From Tetracladium setigerum (taxonomy: Eukaryota; Ascomycota; Leotiomycetes; Helotiales): a stretch of DNA of 64,000 nt. Under the pieces are notes generated by a model. It searched no databases, was not told where the DNA came from, and worked only from the letters and a program-made list of their open reading frames with translations. Positions 33,796 to 46,400 of this stretch are shown in pieces. Each line of letters begins with the position of its first letter. Within the stretch, counting starts at the first letter, position 1. A program made the translations under genes and the position numbers. The stretch lies in NCBI GenBank assembly GCA_031472005.1, contig PZJY01000007.1:930001-994000 (forward strand). Direction: 5' to 3'.

Positions 33796-34892
33796 AAGGT
33801 TCTGAACCTCCCAAAAGTGTACTGTTCGAAGAAACGGAGGGGTGCTAAGAGAAATGTAACAGCAAATTAACGAATACCTTGTTGTACTCATTAGTCTTTG
33901 TGTCTTCTTTCCTCTTAACCTTTTCATACAGAGTTCTGTCCGTTCAAGAGCCAATTTCACACTTTTCCTTTCTCCCCCCTCCCATTGACATCCACATTTC
34001 TGGTATGGCGAGATTCGAGAGGTAATCTGAGAATTCACTAAAATAACCTCATGGCATCACAAATTCACACTTTCCATTATTTTAACACAAAGAAATCAGA
34101 AGTTCTGCTGAAACGAGATCTACGGGGCCATGCTGTTGTTCATCATAACGCAAATCATAACACGAGCCATAACATCAGTCCGGTTATACTATGAATCATG
34201 ACACTAGTCATTAGGAGAAGTCTAAGGAGGAAAAAGTAAAACAAGAAACAGGGAAACAGGAAACACGTTTTAACCCTAAAAGTAAATCTCGCACCAAAGT
34301 TCAAGGTCAAAATGAAAGAGCGCACACATAAACCAAAACCAAGGCTCAGAAGAAGAAAGCAGTCTATTTATATTTTGACCACAACCTATCTATCTAGAAA
34401 AAAATCCTCTTCCCTTCCATTCCATCTAGCGCGTAGTTATCAGTGAGAGCCGCAAGGATATAATATCATCCCTCTAGCCCTGACTCATGAGAAGATGTTG
34501 AAAATTCTCCATAAAAACGCCAGGTGCCAATAATGCTCTCTATCAGCGATACGCAAACGCCCCATCCCTCCCAAAAAAAAGAACGGGTAGTGTTGCCTCG
34601 CCCTTTTTGTAATTATCTACGGTCTATGTTGAAAGACTTTTATCTTCAATGATGCTCGATCAACCAACCTGAAGCTAAAGCTTTTTATTCTCCGTCCATC
34701 TGGAAAATACCAACGCCATTAAAATCTGAAAAAATAACTCCACCGGTAATACCTAGGTCGTTGAGACCATATGCAAGTTCATTCAATCATGTGTTTCGCC
34801 GCGAGATCCATAGGAAAGAAAAATTAAGATCCTGGGAAAGTGTGAAGACGTTGAGTCTACCACTAATGTTCATGGCAAAGTAAAGAAGCACC
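33796..34892. other. Intergenic region between convergent genes
   Basis: About 1.1 kb between the stops of the Zn2Cys6 factor and AdoMet synthetase, AT-rich in parts. It is probably 3' untranslated sequence of both genes. No gene is supported. Confidence 0.6.
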
Positions 34893-36220
34893 CTAAAACT
34901 TGAGGGTCTTTGGCTTCTCCCAGGAGAATTCCTGGTTGGTGAAGTGACCGTTCTTGGCGGTCTGGAAGTAGATTGGCTTGGCCAAGTCGAGTTCCTTGAC
35001 AATGACACCTGGTCGGAGATCGAAGTTGGCGTTGATGATTTCGACAAGCTCATCGGAAGTTCTGTCGGAAGTTCCGTAGGAGTCGACGAAGATGGAGAGA
35101 GGCTCGGCAACACCAATGGCGTATGAGAGTTGGACGAGTGCACGACGGGCAAGCTTGGCATTGACCAAAGACTTAGCGATCCATCGGGCGAGGTAGGCAG
35201 CAGAACGATCGACCTTGGAGAAATCCTTTCCGGAGAAAGCACCACCTCCGTGGGCACCCCATCCACCGTATGTGTCGACGATGATCTTTCGGCCAGTGAG
35301 ACCAGCATCACCTTGAGGTCCACCGATGATGAAGAGTCCGGAGGGTTGGATCTGGCTTTTGTTAGGATAAGCATGAAAATTGAGAGGCATTCAACTTACG
35401 TGGTAGACGGTCTTCTCGTCCAAGTACTTGGCTGGGATGACCTCCTTGATGATCTTCTCCTTGATCTCCTTTCGCAATTGCTCAGTGGTGATGTCTGGGC
35501 TGTGTTGGGCGGAAACGACGACGGTGTCGACACGGACTGGGACAACGGCACCGTTGTCGTGCTTGTACTCAATGGTGACTTGAGTCTTGGTGTCGGGTCG
35601 GAGCCATGGGAGGCTTCCGTCACGGCGAGCAGCAGCCATGGTGGCATTCAGCTTGTGTGCGAGTTGAAGGGTCAATGGGAACAGCTCTGGGGTCTCATCG
35701 GTGGCATATCCGAACATGATACCTTGATCACCGGCACCCAACTTCTCGAGAGCGTCATCCAAGTGGAGACCTTGAGCGATATCTGGGGATTGCTCCTCGA
35801 TGGCAACCAAGACGTTGCAAGTCTTGTAGTCGAAACCCTTGGCCGAGTCGTCGTAACCAATGTCCTTGATGGCATCACGGATGGTCTTCTGGTAGTCGAG
35901 ACGGGTCTTGGTGGTAATCTCACCGAAAACCATGATCATGCCGGTCTTTGTTGCGGTCTCGCAAGCAACCTTGGACAGAGGATCCTCACGAAGGCAGGCA
36001 TCGAGAATGGCGTCGGAGACTTGATCGGCGATCTTATCTGGGTGACCTTCTCCAACAGACTCGGACTGGAGATGGGGGAGTTAGCATTGAGGGAATCGAG
36101 GTGGTGAAGGTGGTGGTGGCACATTCTGGCTGCGGGGGAAATTTGGTAACATACGGTGAAGAGGAAAGTGCCCTGGTTGTGGTGGGACTTGACACCGTTG
36201 CCGTTGACAGCAGCGACCAT
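34893..36220 (-). CDS. SAM2: S-adenosylmethionine synthetase
   Basis: Makes AdoMet from methionine and ATP (EC 2.5.1.6), cytosolic tetramer or dimer. Three exons: 36220-36155, 36065-35400 and 35351-34893. Introns are 89 and 48 bp, and the second has a CCTAAC branch site. The product is 396 residues, the normal eukaryotic length. Signatures are [11 protein letters not shown] at the first junction, [12 protein letters not shown] (ATP binding), and GGGAFSGKD (phosphate-binding P-loop-like motif). No frame problem. It is divergent from the Gpn3 gene with about 750 bp between start codons. Codon use is strongly biased to C-ending codons, consistent with high expression. Confidence 0.97.
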
Positions 36221-36966
36221 GATTGCGGGTGGTATGTTATGTGAGGGTAGGAGGGGAGGATGATAGATTGAAGAAAGGAGGGAGTGAGGTCGAGGAATGG
36301 AGGAAGAAGGCGATTGTGGGGGAGGAGAGGGTTGGTTGCACAAGTTTAAGAAGAAATGAATGGGAGAGGGAGATATGAAAAATGGATGGAGGGGGTTTTA
36401 TCTTTCTTTTGTCTTCTTCGTCCTCTGCCTCTTCCTTAGCGGGTTGAGCGCGAAAAGTAACCGTGCAGAGGAGCTAAGGAAGGACACTAAACCGCTTTTG
36501 GCGAATGGCGACATAAACTCTCTTCACCGCCTAATTTTCAAGCAGCAAAAAAAGAGGAAGAAGGAAGGGAGGAGGGGGAGGCAGAGGGGGGAGGGGGTGA
36601 ACAGGGAAAAAAGGGAAGGGCAGGAAGGGATCAAAATTTGATGGCGACTTCGCAGGCCTGGCCTGACCTGACATCAGCCGTCCTATTCATCCCATTCATC
36701 CAGGTTACGGTGGTGGACAGGACGCACGCACTCCTTCCATTGGCTGGGACTGCTCGCCTTGCCTCTATCCCCCATTCATTCAACAGGTAGGGAATGAAAC
36801 CCTCAGCCTTGTCAAAAAATATCAAGCGAAAAGGCTGACCAAAGTTTATTGTTGACGTTGAGCCGACCGAGACACGACTTTGAAATACCCCGCCATACAT
36901 CAACAAAATCAACATCTCGACATCACTAGCCTAGAAGCACACAAGAACCATCACCTCATTGACATC

Positions 36967-37936
36967 ATGAGTAAATTCGGCTGCTTAGTGATGGGCCCAG
37001 CAGGAGCTGGCAAGGCAAGTCAATTCACCCCGCGCAATCAATCTTCTTCAATTCCTACTCCTTCCCTCGAACGCAACTAACCGTGCCTCCTCCTCGCACC
37101 TCCAGACCACCTTCTGCTCAGCACTCATCACACATCTTCAAAACTCCCGCCGCTCAGCCTTCTACGTGAACCTCGACCCGGCAGCAGAAGACTTCGTGCA
37201 CCAGCCCGACCTCGACATCAAAGACCTCATCTCGCTCGAAGATGTCATGGAGGAAATGGGCCTCGGTCCCAACGGCGGCCTGATCTACTGCTTCGAATTC
37301 CTGCTCGACAATCTCGATTTCCTCACCGAGGCTTTGGATCCGCTCACCGAGGAATACATGATTGTCATCGATATGCCCGGACAAATCGAGCTCTACACCC
37401 ATATCCCCATCCTACCCGCTCTCGTCAAACACCTCACGCGAACGGGTTCGCTGGATATCAATCTGTGCGCTGCCTATCTGTTAGAGGCTACCTTTGTGGT
37501 CGATAAGGCCAAGTTCTTTGCAGGGACCCTGAGTGCGATGAGTGCCATGATTATGTTGGAGGTGCCGCATATTAATATTCTGTCCAAGATGGATACAGTA
37601 AAGGGGACTGTGGGAGCGAGAGAGCTGAAAAGGTTTTTGGACCCGGATACTTCGCTGTTGGATGATGAGGTGGAAGAAGAGGATGCCGGGCTCGGAGAAG
37701 TTGCAGAGACGGGCAACTTGATGAAAGGAGAGAGCTTTAAGCGCTTGAATAGAGCTGTTGCCGGCTTGATTGATAGTTTCAGTATGGTATCTTACCTCAG
37801 GCTGGACGTGCAGAATGAGGATAGTGTGGGCTCAATCTTGAGTTATATTGACGAAGCGATTCAATTTGCGGAAGCACAGGAGCCGAGAGAACTCAACGAA
37901 GATATGGATATGGACGAAGATGGAGTGGAGGTATAA
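36967..37936 (+). CDS. gpn3: GPN-loop GTPase 3 (RNA polymerase II assembly/import)
   Basis: Member of the eukaryotic Gpn GTPases that, with Gpn1, help assemble and import RNA polymerase II. Two exons, 36967-37014 and 37106-37936, 292 residues. The first exon ends in the middle of the P-loop, GPAGAGK, and the second starts TTFCSAL. The joint needs a GC donor (AAG|GCAAGT), so this is a GC-AG intron of 91 bp. The diagnostic Gly-Pro-Asn loop is in MGLGPNGGLIYC. Switch II is DMPGQIELYTH and the G4-like motif is LSKMD. The C-terminus is acidic. Family membership is certain; the Gpn3 rather than Gpn2 assignment rests on the N-terminal MSKFGCLVMGPAGAGK. Confidence 0.95.
37015..37105 (+). other. GC-AG intron interrupting the Gpn3 P-loop
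   Basis: The donor GCAAGT follows AAG, matching the strong consensus AG|GCAAGT typical of GC-AG introns. The acceptor is CTCCAG. The only nearby GT (37019) would break the reading frame and the P-loop. Confidence 0.88.
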
Positions 37937-38198
37937 GTCCCAAAGAAAGGAAGAAAGAAAGAAAGGGAAAAATAATGTGATGAGCCTGAAAGGAGTTCCG
38001 AGGCGATTTTTTCAAAGCATAGCGTTGGCGTTTTGTCTCTCATTAAAAATTATATCTGAAATACAAGAGCACCCGGATCAAGACCACCTCCAACCCGTCA
38101 ATCTGGAATTCTTCACAGACGCATGCACCTCTCCATGCTAAACCCAAATGCAATAGAAAGTAGACCTCCATCCTAACCACCCACTCCGGTGTAGCCCA

Positions 38199-38899
38199 TC
38201 AGCTCCAATTCTTCCTCCCACCTCCTCCATATCCACCACTGCCATATCTACTTTTGGTCCCCTTATTCCGCTCGGCATCCCACTACACAAGATAAGAGTT
38301 AGCACAAATCCTCCCACATCGAAACCCCTCGCCCAAATTATTCTCCCCCATCTAGCCCCCTTCCCTCCGTCCACAAGCACAACCACCAAATACCCAGCTA
38401 ACGGTAGACATATAAAAAACCAAACGCAAACTAACCTTCGCATACTCCCTCCACCAAACCCTTCCCACACCCTCCCCCACCTCCTCAAATCTTCCACACT
38501 CCTCCCCACCCCCCTCTGCACCACCAAACTAATCACCAACCCACCACACCCCAGAACAACAACCTCATCACAATCGTCACCCAAAACATCATAATCCTTC
38601 GAATGACACTCAACACCTGCACCAGCACCAACAAGATCAGGATGAAAACGCCGATCGTGACAACGGTGGGGGAGTCTTGGGCGAATTGTGCTAGGCGGTC
38701 GGTGAGTGGCGTGAGGAGGGGGAGGGTTTGGGATTGGATGTTGGTGAGGGCGCGGCGGAGGGGGGTGAGGTGTGGGGAGAGGTTGTTGTAGAGCGTGTAT
38801 GCTTGGAGAGCGTATTCTGGATAGAGTTAGTAGCTGCTTTGGATGGATGGGATGGATGGGAAGTGGGAGGGGGAGTATTTTACCTTGGAGGATATCCAT
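38199..38899 (-). CDS. apq12: Apq12-like nuclear envelope/ER membrane protein, frame-broken
   Basis: Small membrane protein of about 160 residues resembling the Apq12 family (nuclear pore assembly, membrane lipid homeostasis at the nuclear envelope). Exons: 38899-38884 (16 nt), 38816-38436 and 38282-38199. Two membrane segments are visible: TVVTIGVFILILLVLVQVLS and the region beginning MMFWVTIVMRLLFWGVVGW. The tail is WWREYAK joined to a basic Gly-rich end. Exon 2 needs one extra G at about 38536-38541 and another at about 38459-38461 to stay in frame. Both are at short G runs on the coding strand, and with both added the whole model has consistent phases. It is convergent with Gpn3. The family call rests on topology and motif resemblance. 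Confidence 0.72.
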
Positions 38900-39437
38900 G
38901 TTGGCGGGTTTTGCGACTGGTGAGTGAGTTATCAGTTATTTTGACCAGATCGTTGTGATGCGATGCGCCGATGGATTTGAACTGTGAACAACTGGAAAGA
39001 TGCGCTCCTGAAAAGACAAGGAATAGATAAGTACCTTTGAGATCAGAGGGCGTTTTGATCGGGGGAGGGAGATACGTACAGTTATATAGCAGCACAGAAA
39101 GGGAGGGAGGAGCGAGAAGGTGAAGTGAACAAGAACGGTATCAGTTGTTTTGTTTGATGCAGATCTGGAGAAATATCGCGCTTGGGCCAGCGCGTCACAT
39201 GTACGTACAGTACAGTGGAGCCCAGTCTTTCCAACATCCACCCCTCTTCTATGTCAACAACAAATCTTGATTCGAGTTCTTTGATCGTGTTTCATGTAAT
39301 AGCATATTCTAGTAGGTATAATCAGACTGCCCATCTACCCTATGCCCAAAAAAGCAATCCAGCTCCGTCGCTATGTAAAATGCAAAAAATACAGTCATCC
39401 CATCATTATTCACAACGCCTATTCGGGGACAAATGCC

Positions 39438-42400
39438 CTACGCCAACTCGTCAAATTCGTCATCCCATCCTAACGTCGTATAAATAGACTTTCCCTGACT
39501 CTGCAATTGAATATTCTCTTTTGGCTCATTCGATGTACTTTTCCCTAATCGGGAGTTCTCCTTGTCATCTCCTGAAGCTGGCGGGGCTTGATCCGTTCGC
39601 TTCTTCACCGGTGTTTCCTGTAAGAAATGGATTTCCGGTGCTTTCTCTTTGTCTCCTACATCGAGAGGAAGCTGATCTGATCTCTTTTTCACAGGCGTTT
39701 CCTGTAAGAGAAAATGGTTTTCAGGAACCTCCTTCTTGACCCCTGAAGCAAGTGGAGGAGGGTGGCTGTGCTGAACAACATATTCCGGTCTCTTCTTCAC
39801 AGGTGTCTCCTGCAACATCAAGATAGATGAAGCTTTGGAAGTTGACTTGACAGCACTTTCAGGAATGATGGGGAAGAGTGAAGCACTGGAGCGGCGCATC
39901 TGAATGGGCGATGAAGGGAGGAATGCACCACCAAGTGGAGAATGGCTATCCATTGATGGCTTTGGGACTGAGAGTGTTCTTCGAGTTGGAGTGGCCTCAA
40001 TCGATGAGAATGGATTCTTCTGGGATTTTCTCGCTTGCGATGGTACGGATGATTGTGGAATCTCCCTGGCACTTGAGTATGGAACTGTACCAAAAATAAT
40101 CGGCTCCGACAACCCTGGTATTTGTGATCTTCCAAACATATCCATTTGTCGATTAGCCCTGGGGGTTGCTGAAATTTGTACCCCTGAAATAAGGGATTTC
40201 TGATAGGCTTTTTGGATTCTATTCTCCGATTAGCACAGAAGGGTTACATAGGCTAGGATAAACTTACTCCGAGGATGGGGAGCTGATACAACGCGCTGTT
40301 CCACTGTCTCCGCAAAGGACTTGCCAGCCAGCTCCCTGTTCGGCTTCTTCAACGCTGCAATGGCATCTTTGAGTTCCGAATCAATCTTAGCTTGCTTCTT
40401 CGCCTTTGCGCTTGGATCATGAGCCGAGCTACTCAAGTCAATCTCTCGCTGTGAGGCTCGCCTCGAATCGAACAATCCACCCCTTGCTGCGGGTGGAGGT
40501 TGTGATTCAGCAGCCAGAATACTTGGCAGAGATGACGCTTCACTTCCTTCTCTCTTTAGTGCTGGAGCTGCTGGCATTGTGGCTGATCGCATAAGAGAGA
40601 TCCTTCGGTTAGGTCCTACAGAAGCACTTCGTCGATCTTTCTCTCGCCGCTCGTCGGCTAAAACTTGTTCGAGGGTTTTCTTTGGTTTGGGTGGAACCGG
40701 CCTTTTCGTAGCAGCTCCAGGCCTGGAAAGTGCGCCAGAGGCACTGGCAGATCTAGCAAGTTTTTGTTTTGGCTTGGAGATAGTGATGGGACCTCCAAGT
40801 TTTTTGTTGATTGCTGCACAACGCTCTGGGAGACGTGACGAAAAGCTATAATTGTTGTTAGACTTCCTCTCTCCAACACATAGTAATCTGGCTTACAAGG
40901 GAGTGATAATCTCAATACAAAAGTCCCGAGGGATATTATCTGAATGTTTGGGAACGCTAGTTGATGATTGCGAAACTCCACTCATTTCTTTGCCCAGTTC
41001 GGATGCAATGGACTGCCAGATACATAGGCGATCGATATGTACATCGACAAGCGTCGTGAGATGATCTGGCTTTTTTGTCTTTGGTGTAGCCTTGTTTTCA
41101 TTAACAGTCTTTTGTGATTCACCTGGCAGGTCAGCTCCGTTGTCTGCAACTACCGAAGCTAGGGGTCGGAGAGCAAGAATTTCCAGTATGAGAATCAGCT
41201 GTAGCTGGGTCTCACGAATACGAAGGTGTGAAGTACGACCTTTGGCGATATCATCTCGGGTGATTCCAGGTGCACCAGCTTCAGCATCGTCGTCGTGTGC
41301 TTTCCACCACTTGCGAATCAAATCATTTTCGATCGAATAGAGCCCGTCTTTGCCTGGCTTCATTTTCTTGCTAACCCTCCTCTTTTTGGGCTTGGAGGCG
41401 GCCTCATTGGCGGAATGGTCGTCAATGTCAATCATCGATATGCAGTTTGGTACCCCATCTCGATATTTCTTGTCGATGAGGCTAGTCGATAGAACAAGGC
41501 TCTCCAAGAAGGCAATCAGATCATTCATTTCAAGCGTCGAATCGAAGTCCAGGTGGAAAGCTGCTCTTGCTCGGGATAGAGGACCTTTCGCAAAATATGC
41601 AAGCGAGGCCTACAGGAGGTTAGTTATGGAAAAACCCTGGAATTCTCCCAACTTACGTTGGAGAGATATAATATATCAAAGTACTGAGTTCTTATGTTGT
41701 CGAAAAGCTCAACAGAGGTAACCTGAACAACAGGCTCAATCAAAGGAAGCTGGCTTTCCTGGGGGCCTTGGGATTCTGCAGGTAATTGTGATTCTGCAGG
41801 TACTTGTGATTCTCCGGCGGCCTCAGGTGTTGGATCAATTGACTGGGTGTCACTCAACAACCCAGTTGTAGGACGCTTTACCATGGATTGTATTGCTTCA
41901 ATGGCAAGCCGTTTCTTTTGGCTGAATTTGTTGGAACCAGAAACGGTGGGAAGACTTGTGGTGGCATGTTGTAGTACCACAGTCGATGCAAATGTCTTTT
42001 CTGCCTGTGGGATGTCCTGTCGCGATACTGCTGCTGCGTTTCTCAGTTGCTGCATAACAACCCAGGAGCCCAGCTTGCAAATAACATATAGCCCCCTATC
42101 TTCTCGTTCCACGGCGTATAGGCTGCGGTCATCGTTCAGTCTTGCGATTAATACCATTGGTTGATCTCCCATTCGCTCTTCCAATTCCAATATTTTTATG
42201 TGCGATTCAAAAAGCCTGGACTTGGGCAACTGGTTCGAGGAAGGGAAGATATCCAGATAGGACAATGGTAATTGGGATCGGGGTAGAAGGACCAGAGGCT
42301 GCAGTGTTCGGGCTTTTGCTGGGCCTTTTGGGGGATATGGCTAAAAGATGGTCAGTTAAGTCCACCACAGTAGAAATTGAAAGAACAAACCCGGACAGCA

Positions 42401-42576
42401 AAAGTATCTCTCAGGAGATCCTCCACTGTAGTTCCATCCCGCTTTCTCTTCCTACTTTCGTGCTCAAGCCCATCGCTGAGATTAATTGCACTGTCCGAGG
42501 TGGTCGCGTTGTCTGCAACAATGATTTTGGCACGCGTTTGTCCTTGAACAGACGCGTCAGAAAAGCTGGAGTTCAT
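39438..42576 (-). CDS. sld3: DNA replication initiation regulator Sld3
   Basis: Origin-firing factor that recruits Cdc45 and, when phosphorylated by CDK, binds Dpb11. Five exons: 42576-42391, 42340-41657, 41609-40897, 40845-40268 and 40207-39438. All four introns are 47-60 bp and in phase, giving 976 residues. The central fungal Sld3 domain includes HLDFDSTLEMNDLIAFLESL, IRETQLQLILILE and the ITPFFSSRLPERC segment. The C-terminus carries three copies of LQETPVKKR, each with a full CDK consensus TPVK, plus further S/T-P sites. The ESQ-rich repeats (AESQLPAESQGPQESQLP) in exon 2 are low complexity. It is divergent from ssk2 (841 bp between starts). No frame problem. Confidence 0.9.
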
Positions 42577-43417
42577 GTTGATTGAACATAGCAATGTAAT
42601 ATTGATAATTCAGTTATGAGCCCATCGTGCTAGGAATAAGAAACACACTCCAGAAGCTGGTGAAAGATACTTGGTACACGTCTGGATGGGTTGAGGGAGG
42701 TTGATAGGGCGAGGCTGAAAGTGTGGTTTGTGCTTGGCAGACGCGACCTACAGAGTGGAACATGAAGCCAAGGCCATGAGAGATCATCAGAGTACAACAT
42801 GGGTAAAAACATATGTAATAACTTTAAACTATAATATGATATTGGAGGAAATGAACATCACTCAATCCTTCTCCCTCTCTCAATAACTGCTGTCATTTGA
42901 TTTCGTAAAGTTATATATTTCAGCCCGTTCACACACCAGCACGCAAGGCTTGTATTCATTCGTCTTGCACTTACCGAGCTGTGGCAACATACTTCAAAGG
43001 CTTACGAGTCCATGCCCTATGACTGGAGCAGCAAGAAGCAGCAAAAGCAAGAACATAGAAGCAAGAAGCAAGAAAGTCGCATGGAAAGACCTTGAAGCTG
43101 CGACTGTGTACCATGGAAGTGAACAAGGAACATCATTCTAGAATAACCAGAGTTCCCCTTCGATCCGCCTTCCATAATTACTGCCCAAGCATCGCGTCCT
43201 TGTAACATACAACTCTCTTGTACATTTTGCTTCTTTGATCGCCATAAACATTCATGCGATAAAGCGATTCCCGCTGGCACTTTGATAACGCAGCGCTCCG
43301 TCCGCCTTGCTCGGATCCCTGCTGATCGCGTTAAGCATGCCGGAGAGCGCTCCATCGGGGAATTCGAGGCGCTAGTTCGCAAATTGCTGTGAAATCTGGA
43401 CGGCACCTCATCTTCAC
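42577..43417. other. Divergent promoter region sld3/ssk2
   Basis: 841 bp between the two start codons. It contains an AGCAAGAA-type purine repeat at about 43027-43075 and otherwise unique sequence. No gene is supported. Confidence 0.55.
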
Positions 43418-46400
43418 ATGAGCCTCGACCTGACACTCAGAGGAGTGCGCTTCTCAGACGGGGATCTGGAAGAAGAAACTCCTAATACGTTCCAGCCGGC
43501 TCGAAACATGGAGCGCCCAAATGCTCACACCATTGAGTCGGGAGAGAGTGGCTCTTCTGGCGAATATATTGATACAGAGACAGCAAACGGAATCGATCCA
43601 AGAGGTCTCCCACCAACTATTCCCATGATCGAAGCGCGCCCTCCAATTATTAGCATGAACTCGAGCATGCGGAGCCATGGTGCGAATGGTGATGTCGGAA
43701 GTTTTTATGGACGATCTGAAGCAACATTCTCAGCAAACGGAGCGCCGTTGAGCAGTGTGGCGAGCAGACCCCAAAGACCGATAGGACCAGCTCGTACACC
43801 GTCAAACACATATGCTCCTGCGCGCAGACCAACACAACCTCCTTTTATATCAGCGGCCGATCGGGTACGCTCTGGGTCGACCTCACGATTCTCCTCGAGA
43901 GATCCTAATGCCCAATACCGAGCTCAAGAGAAGGCATACGTCCAACGCCTACGACAAGACCAACCACTCGAGTATTTCGAGCCCCAGACACCGAGTGTTA
44001 CTTACGAATCTGACGAAGAGGATGAATCGCCAGCAGATACCTTTTTTGGGGATGCCGACCCGTACGACCAAGAAACCCTCCTTTTCTATAACAACGATTC
44101 TATTCAACCCACTGCCGAAGATCTCGCAGATCCAGTCAACCGTGAAAGACTTGAATGGCATGGAATGCTGGCGTCCGTCTTGACTGGAGATGTGGTTCGG
44201 CAAGAAAAGAAACGTCTGATCGGTGCAGGGGACAAACAAGGGGAGAATATAAATGCCGAAATTTGGCTCGGAATACGGTCCAAGGTCTGCGGGAGAAATC
44301 CGGCTGTGCAAAGAAGATTGATTGAGGATGCTCGGGCTACACTGGTCAACACGCTGGACGATATCATCAGATTTGAAGTACAGGGAGAGAGTGAAGCTGG
44401 GAAATCACCCATTCAACAGGTGCGGGATGTAGTCAAGAAGATTGAGAAATGTCAAGGTCTATATCCAACACACAAAGCTCTTGAGGCTGCGCACAAAGTG
44501 GCGGCATCACCGCAGTATCGGGCTACTTGTGATGCAGTCATCTCCTGGCACAACACCACCGAGTTGATCAATACAGAGCTTGGTATCTTGCAGAGCTGGG
44601 TGGGAAACGAAGAATTGGATTTCACCAAAGCCAAGCAACGTTCACCATCTGGAAATGGGCTTTCCGACGAGTCTTCTTTCATCGACCGATTGCTGAAAGA
44701 AGATGGCTTGCGGTCTCTGCAGGGTAACAAGAGTATACTCATAGGGGTATCCGAAGTTATCATGAAGGCTAAAGTGACATTGATTGAAAATTCCGAGGCT
44801 TTCGCAAAGCGCCATCTTCCTCCATATATTGAAGAACTTCTCACACTTATCAACTTTCCGACTCGTCTTATCGAAGAGATTATCAAAGTGCGGCTCCAGT
44901 ATGCAAGAAAGATGAAAGAGTCTGTGCAGCAAAATACTATGATGCCAGATCAGATGATTTCACAATTTCGGATCTTGCTAAAGCTCGCCATCGGAATCAA
45001 ACAGGAATACTCGACGATATCCCAATCTGAACCTGGCTGGGATCTACCTCCATGTATCGACGAGTCTTTTGATCAGGTCGTTCTGGACGCGCTCCGATTT
45101 TATTTCAAAATGTTGAACTGGAAGCTGAACGGAAACAAGAACACTTTCAAAGAGGCAGAGGTATTGGAGCAGGAATGGGGATTTTCCAACGAAATCGGAC
45201 GTCACCTCCAAGGAGGCGATATCGAGGTGGCGGAACAGTTTACCGCACTAACACACAAGGCCTTCTATCGTCTCAACCAAACCTTCGAACGAGATCTGCA
45301 AAGAAAACCTAAGGAGACCGCTCCCGAGATGACCAAGCGATACAAACAGAATCTGGATTCTGTTCGTGTTCGCCAGCGTATGCTGCAACGTTTCTCCAAG
45401 GTTCTCAGTGATCGCTTTGAAAATGCAGTGGATTTTAGTATTGCCTTGAACTCCAACGATCTGCAGCAGTTGTACGGCAGACTCATTGAAAGTGGCCACT
45501 TCCTGATATACACCGCAAGCATCGAAAAAGATGGAATTTTCTTAGTCGCCTCCCCCACCCTCTACAATCGCCCGCAAGATATTCAAGCGATTCTGGGACC
45601 TGCTACCACCCAGAGGAAGTCGAAGAGGATCCCACGAACCCATACATCTTGGTGTTGCGCCCGGAGATTCCAATCCCATGGGACGGAAGGCAAATTGATG
45701 CTGATATCAGAGAAACCACCACGGATGTTAAGGTTGGCAATCTTCGACTAGTCGCTGATGGCTCTCTGAGCCGCCTTGCGAATGCTAGAGCTGCCTTTTT
45801 GGAATCTATTGACATGCATTTGGACATCACGGTCGAGCAAAGATCCAACTTGAGAAAAGTCAACTCCAAGTTGACCGAGATCAAGAAGGTCGTGTATAAG
45901 CTCTCAAATCTGATCATGGACAGCGTGGAGATTGTCAGGAAACAGACCCAGGGCATGGAGTGCCAGGAACTGATTCAAAACTGCTTTGTTTTCGCAACTG
46001 AATTTGGTCAAAGAACCTTGCTTCATATGGACAGAAATCGGAAACAGATGAACAATATCAGGCTTACAAAGCTTGCACTAGACTGGGTCAGCTTCATCTG
46101 CGATGATTGCATTGCTGCTGATAGGAAAACCTTCAGATGGGCAGTTCTGGCCTTGGAATTCGCCATGGTCATGACTCAAGGACAACACATCCTCGCCCTT
46201 GGAGATGGAGAGTATGCAAAGCTTCGAGCCAAGGTAGCTGGCTGTATGTCGCTCTTGATATCTCACTTTGACATCATGGGAGCACGTTCGACATTGGCTG
46301 CCCAGGCAGAGAAGCAAAAGCTCGAGTCCCTAACCAGTCAATATAAAAAGATGGAATTCACCCGAACCCTTGATGACGAGGAGTCGTCTAAGATTGTTCG

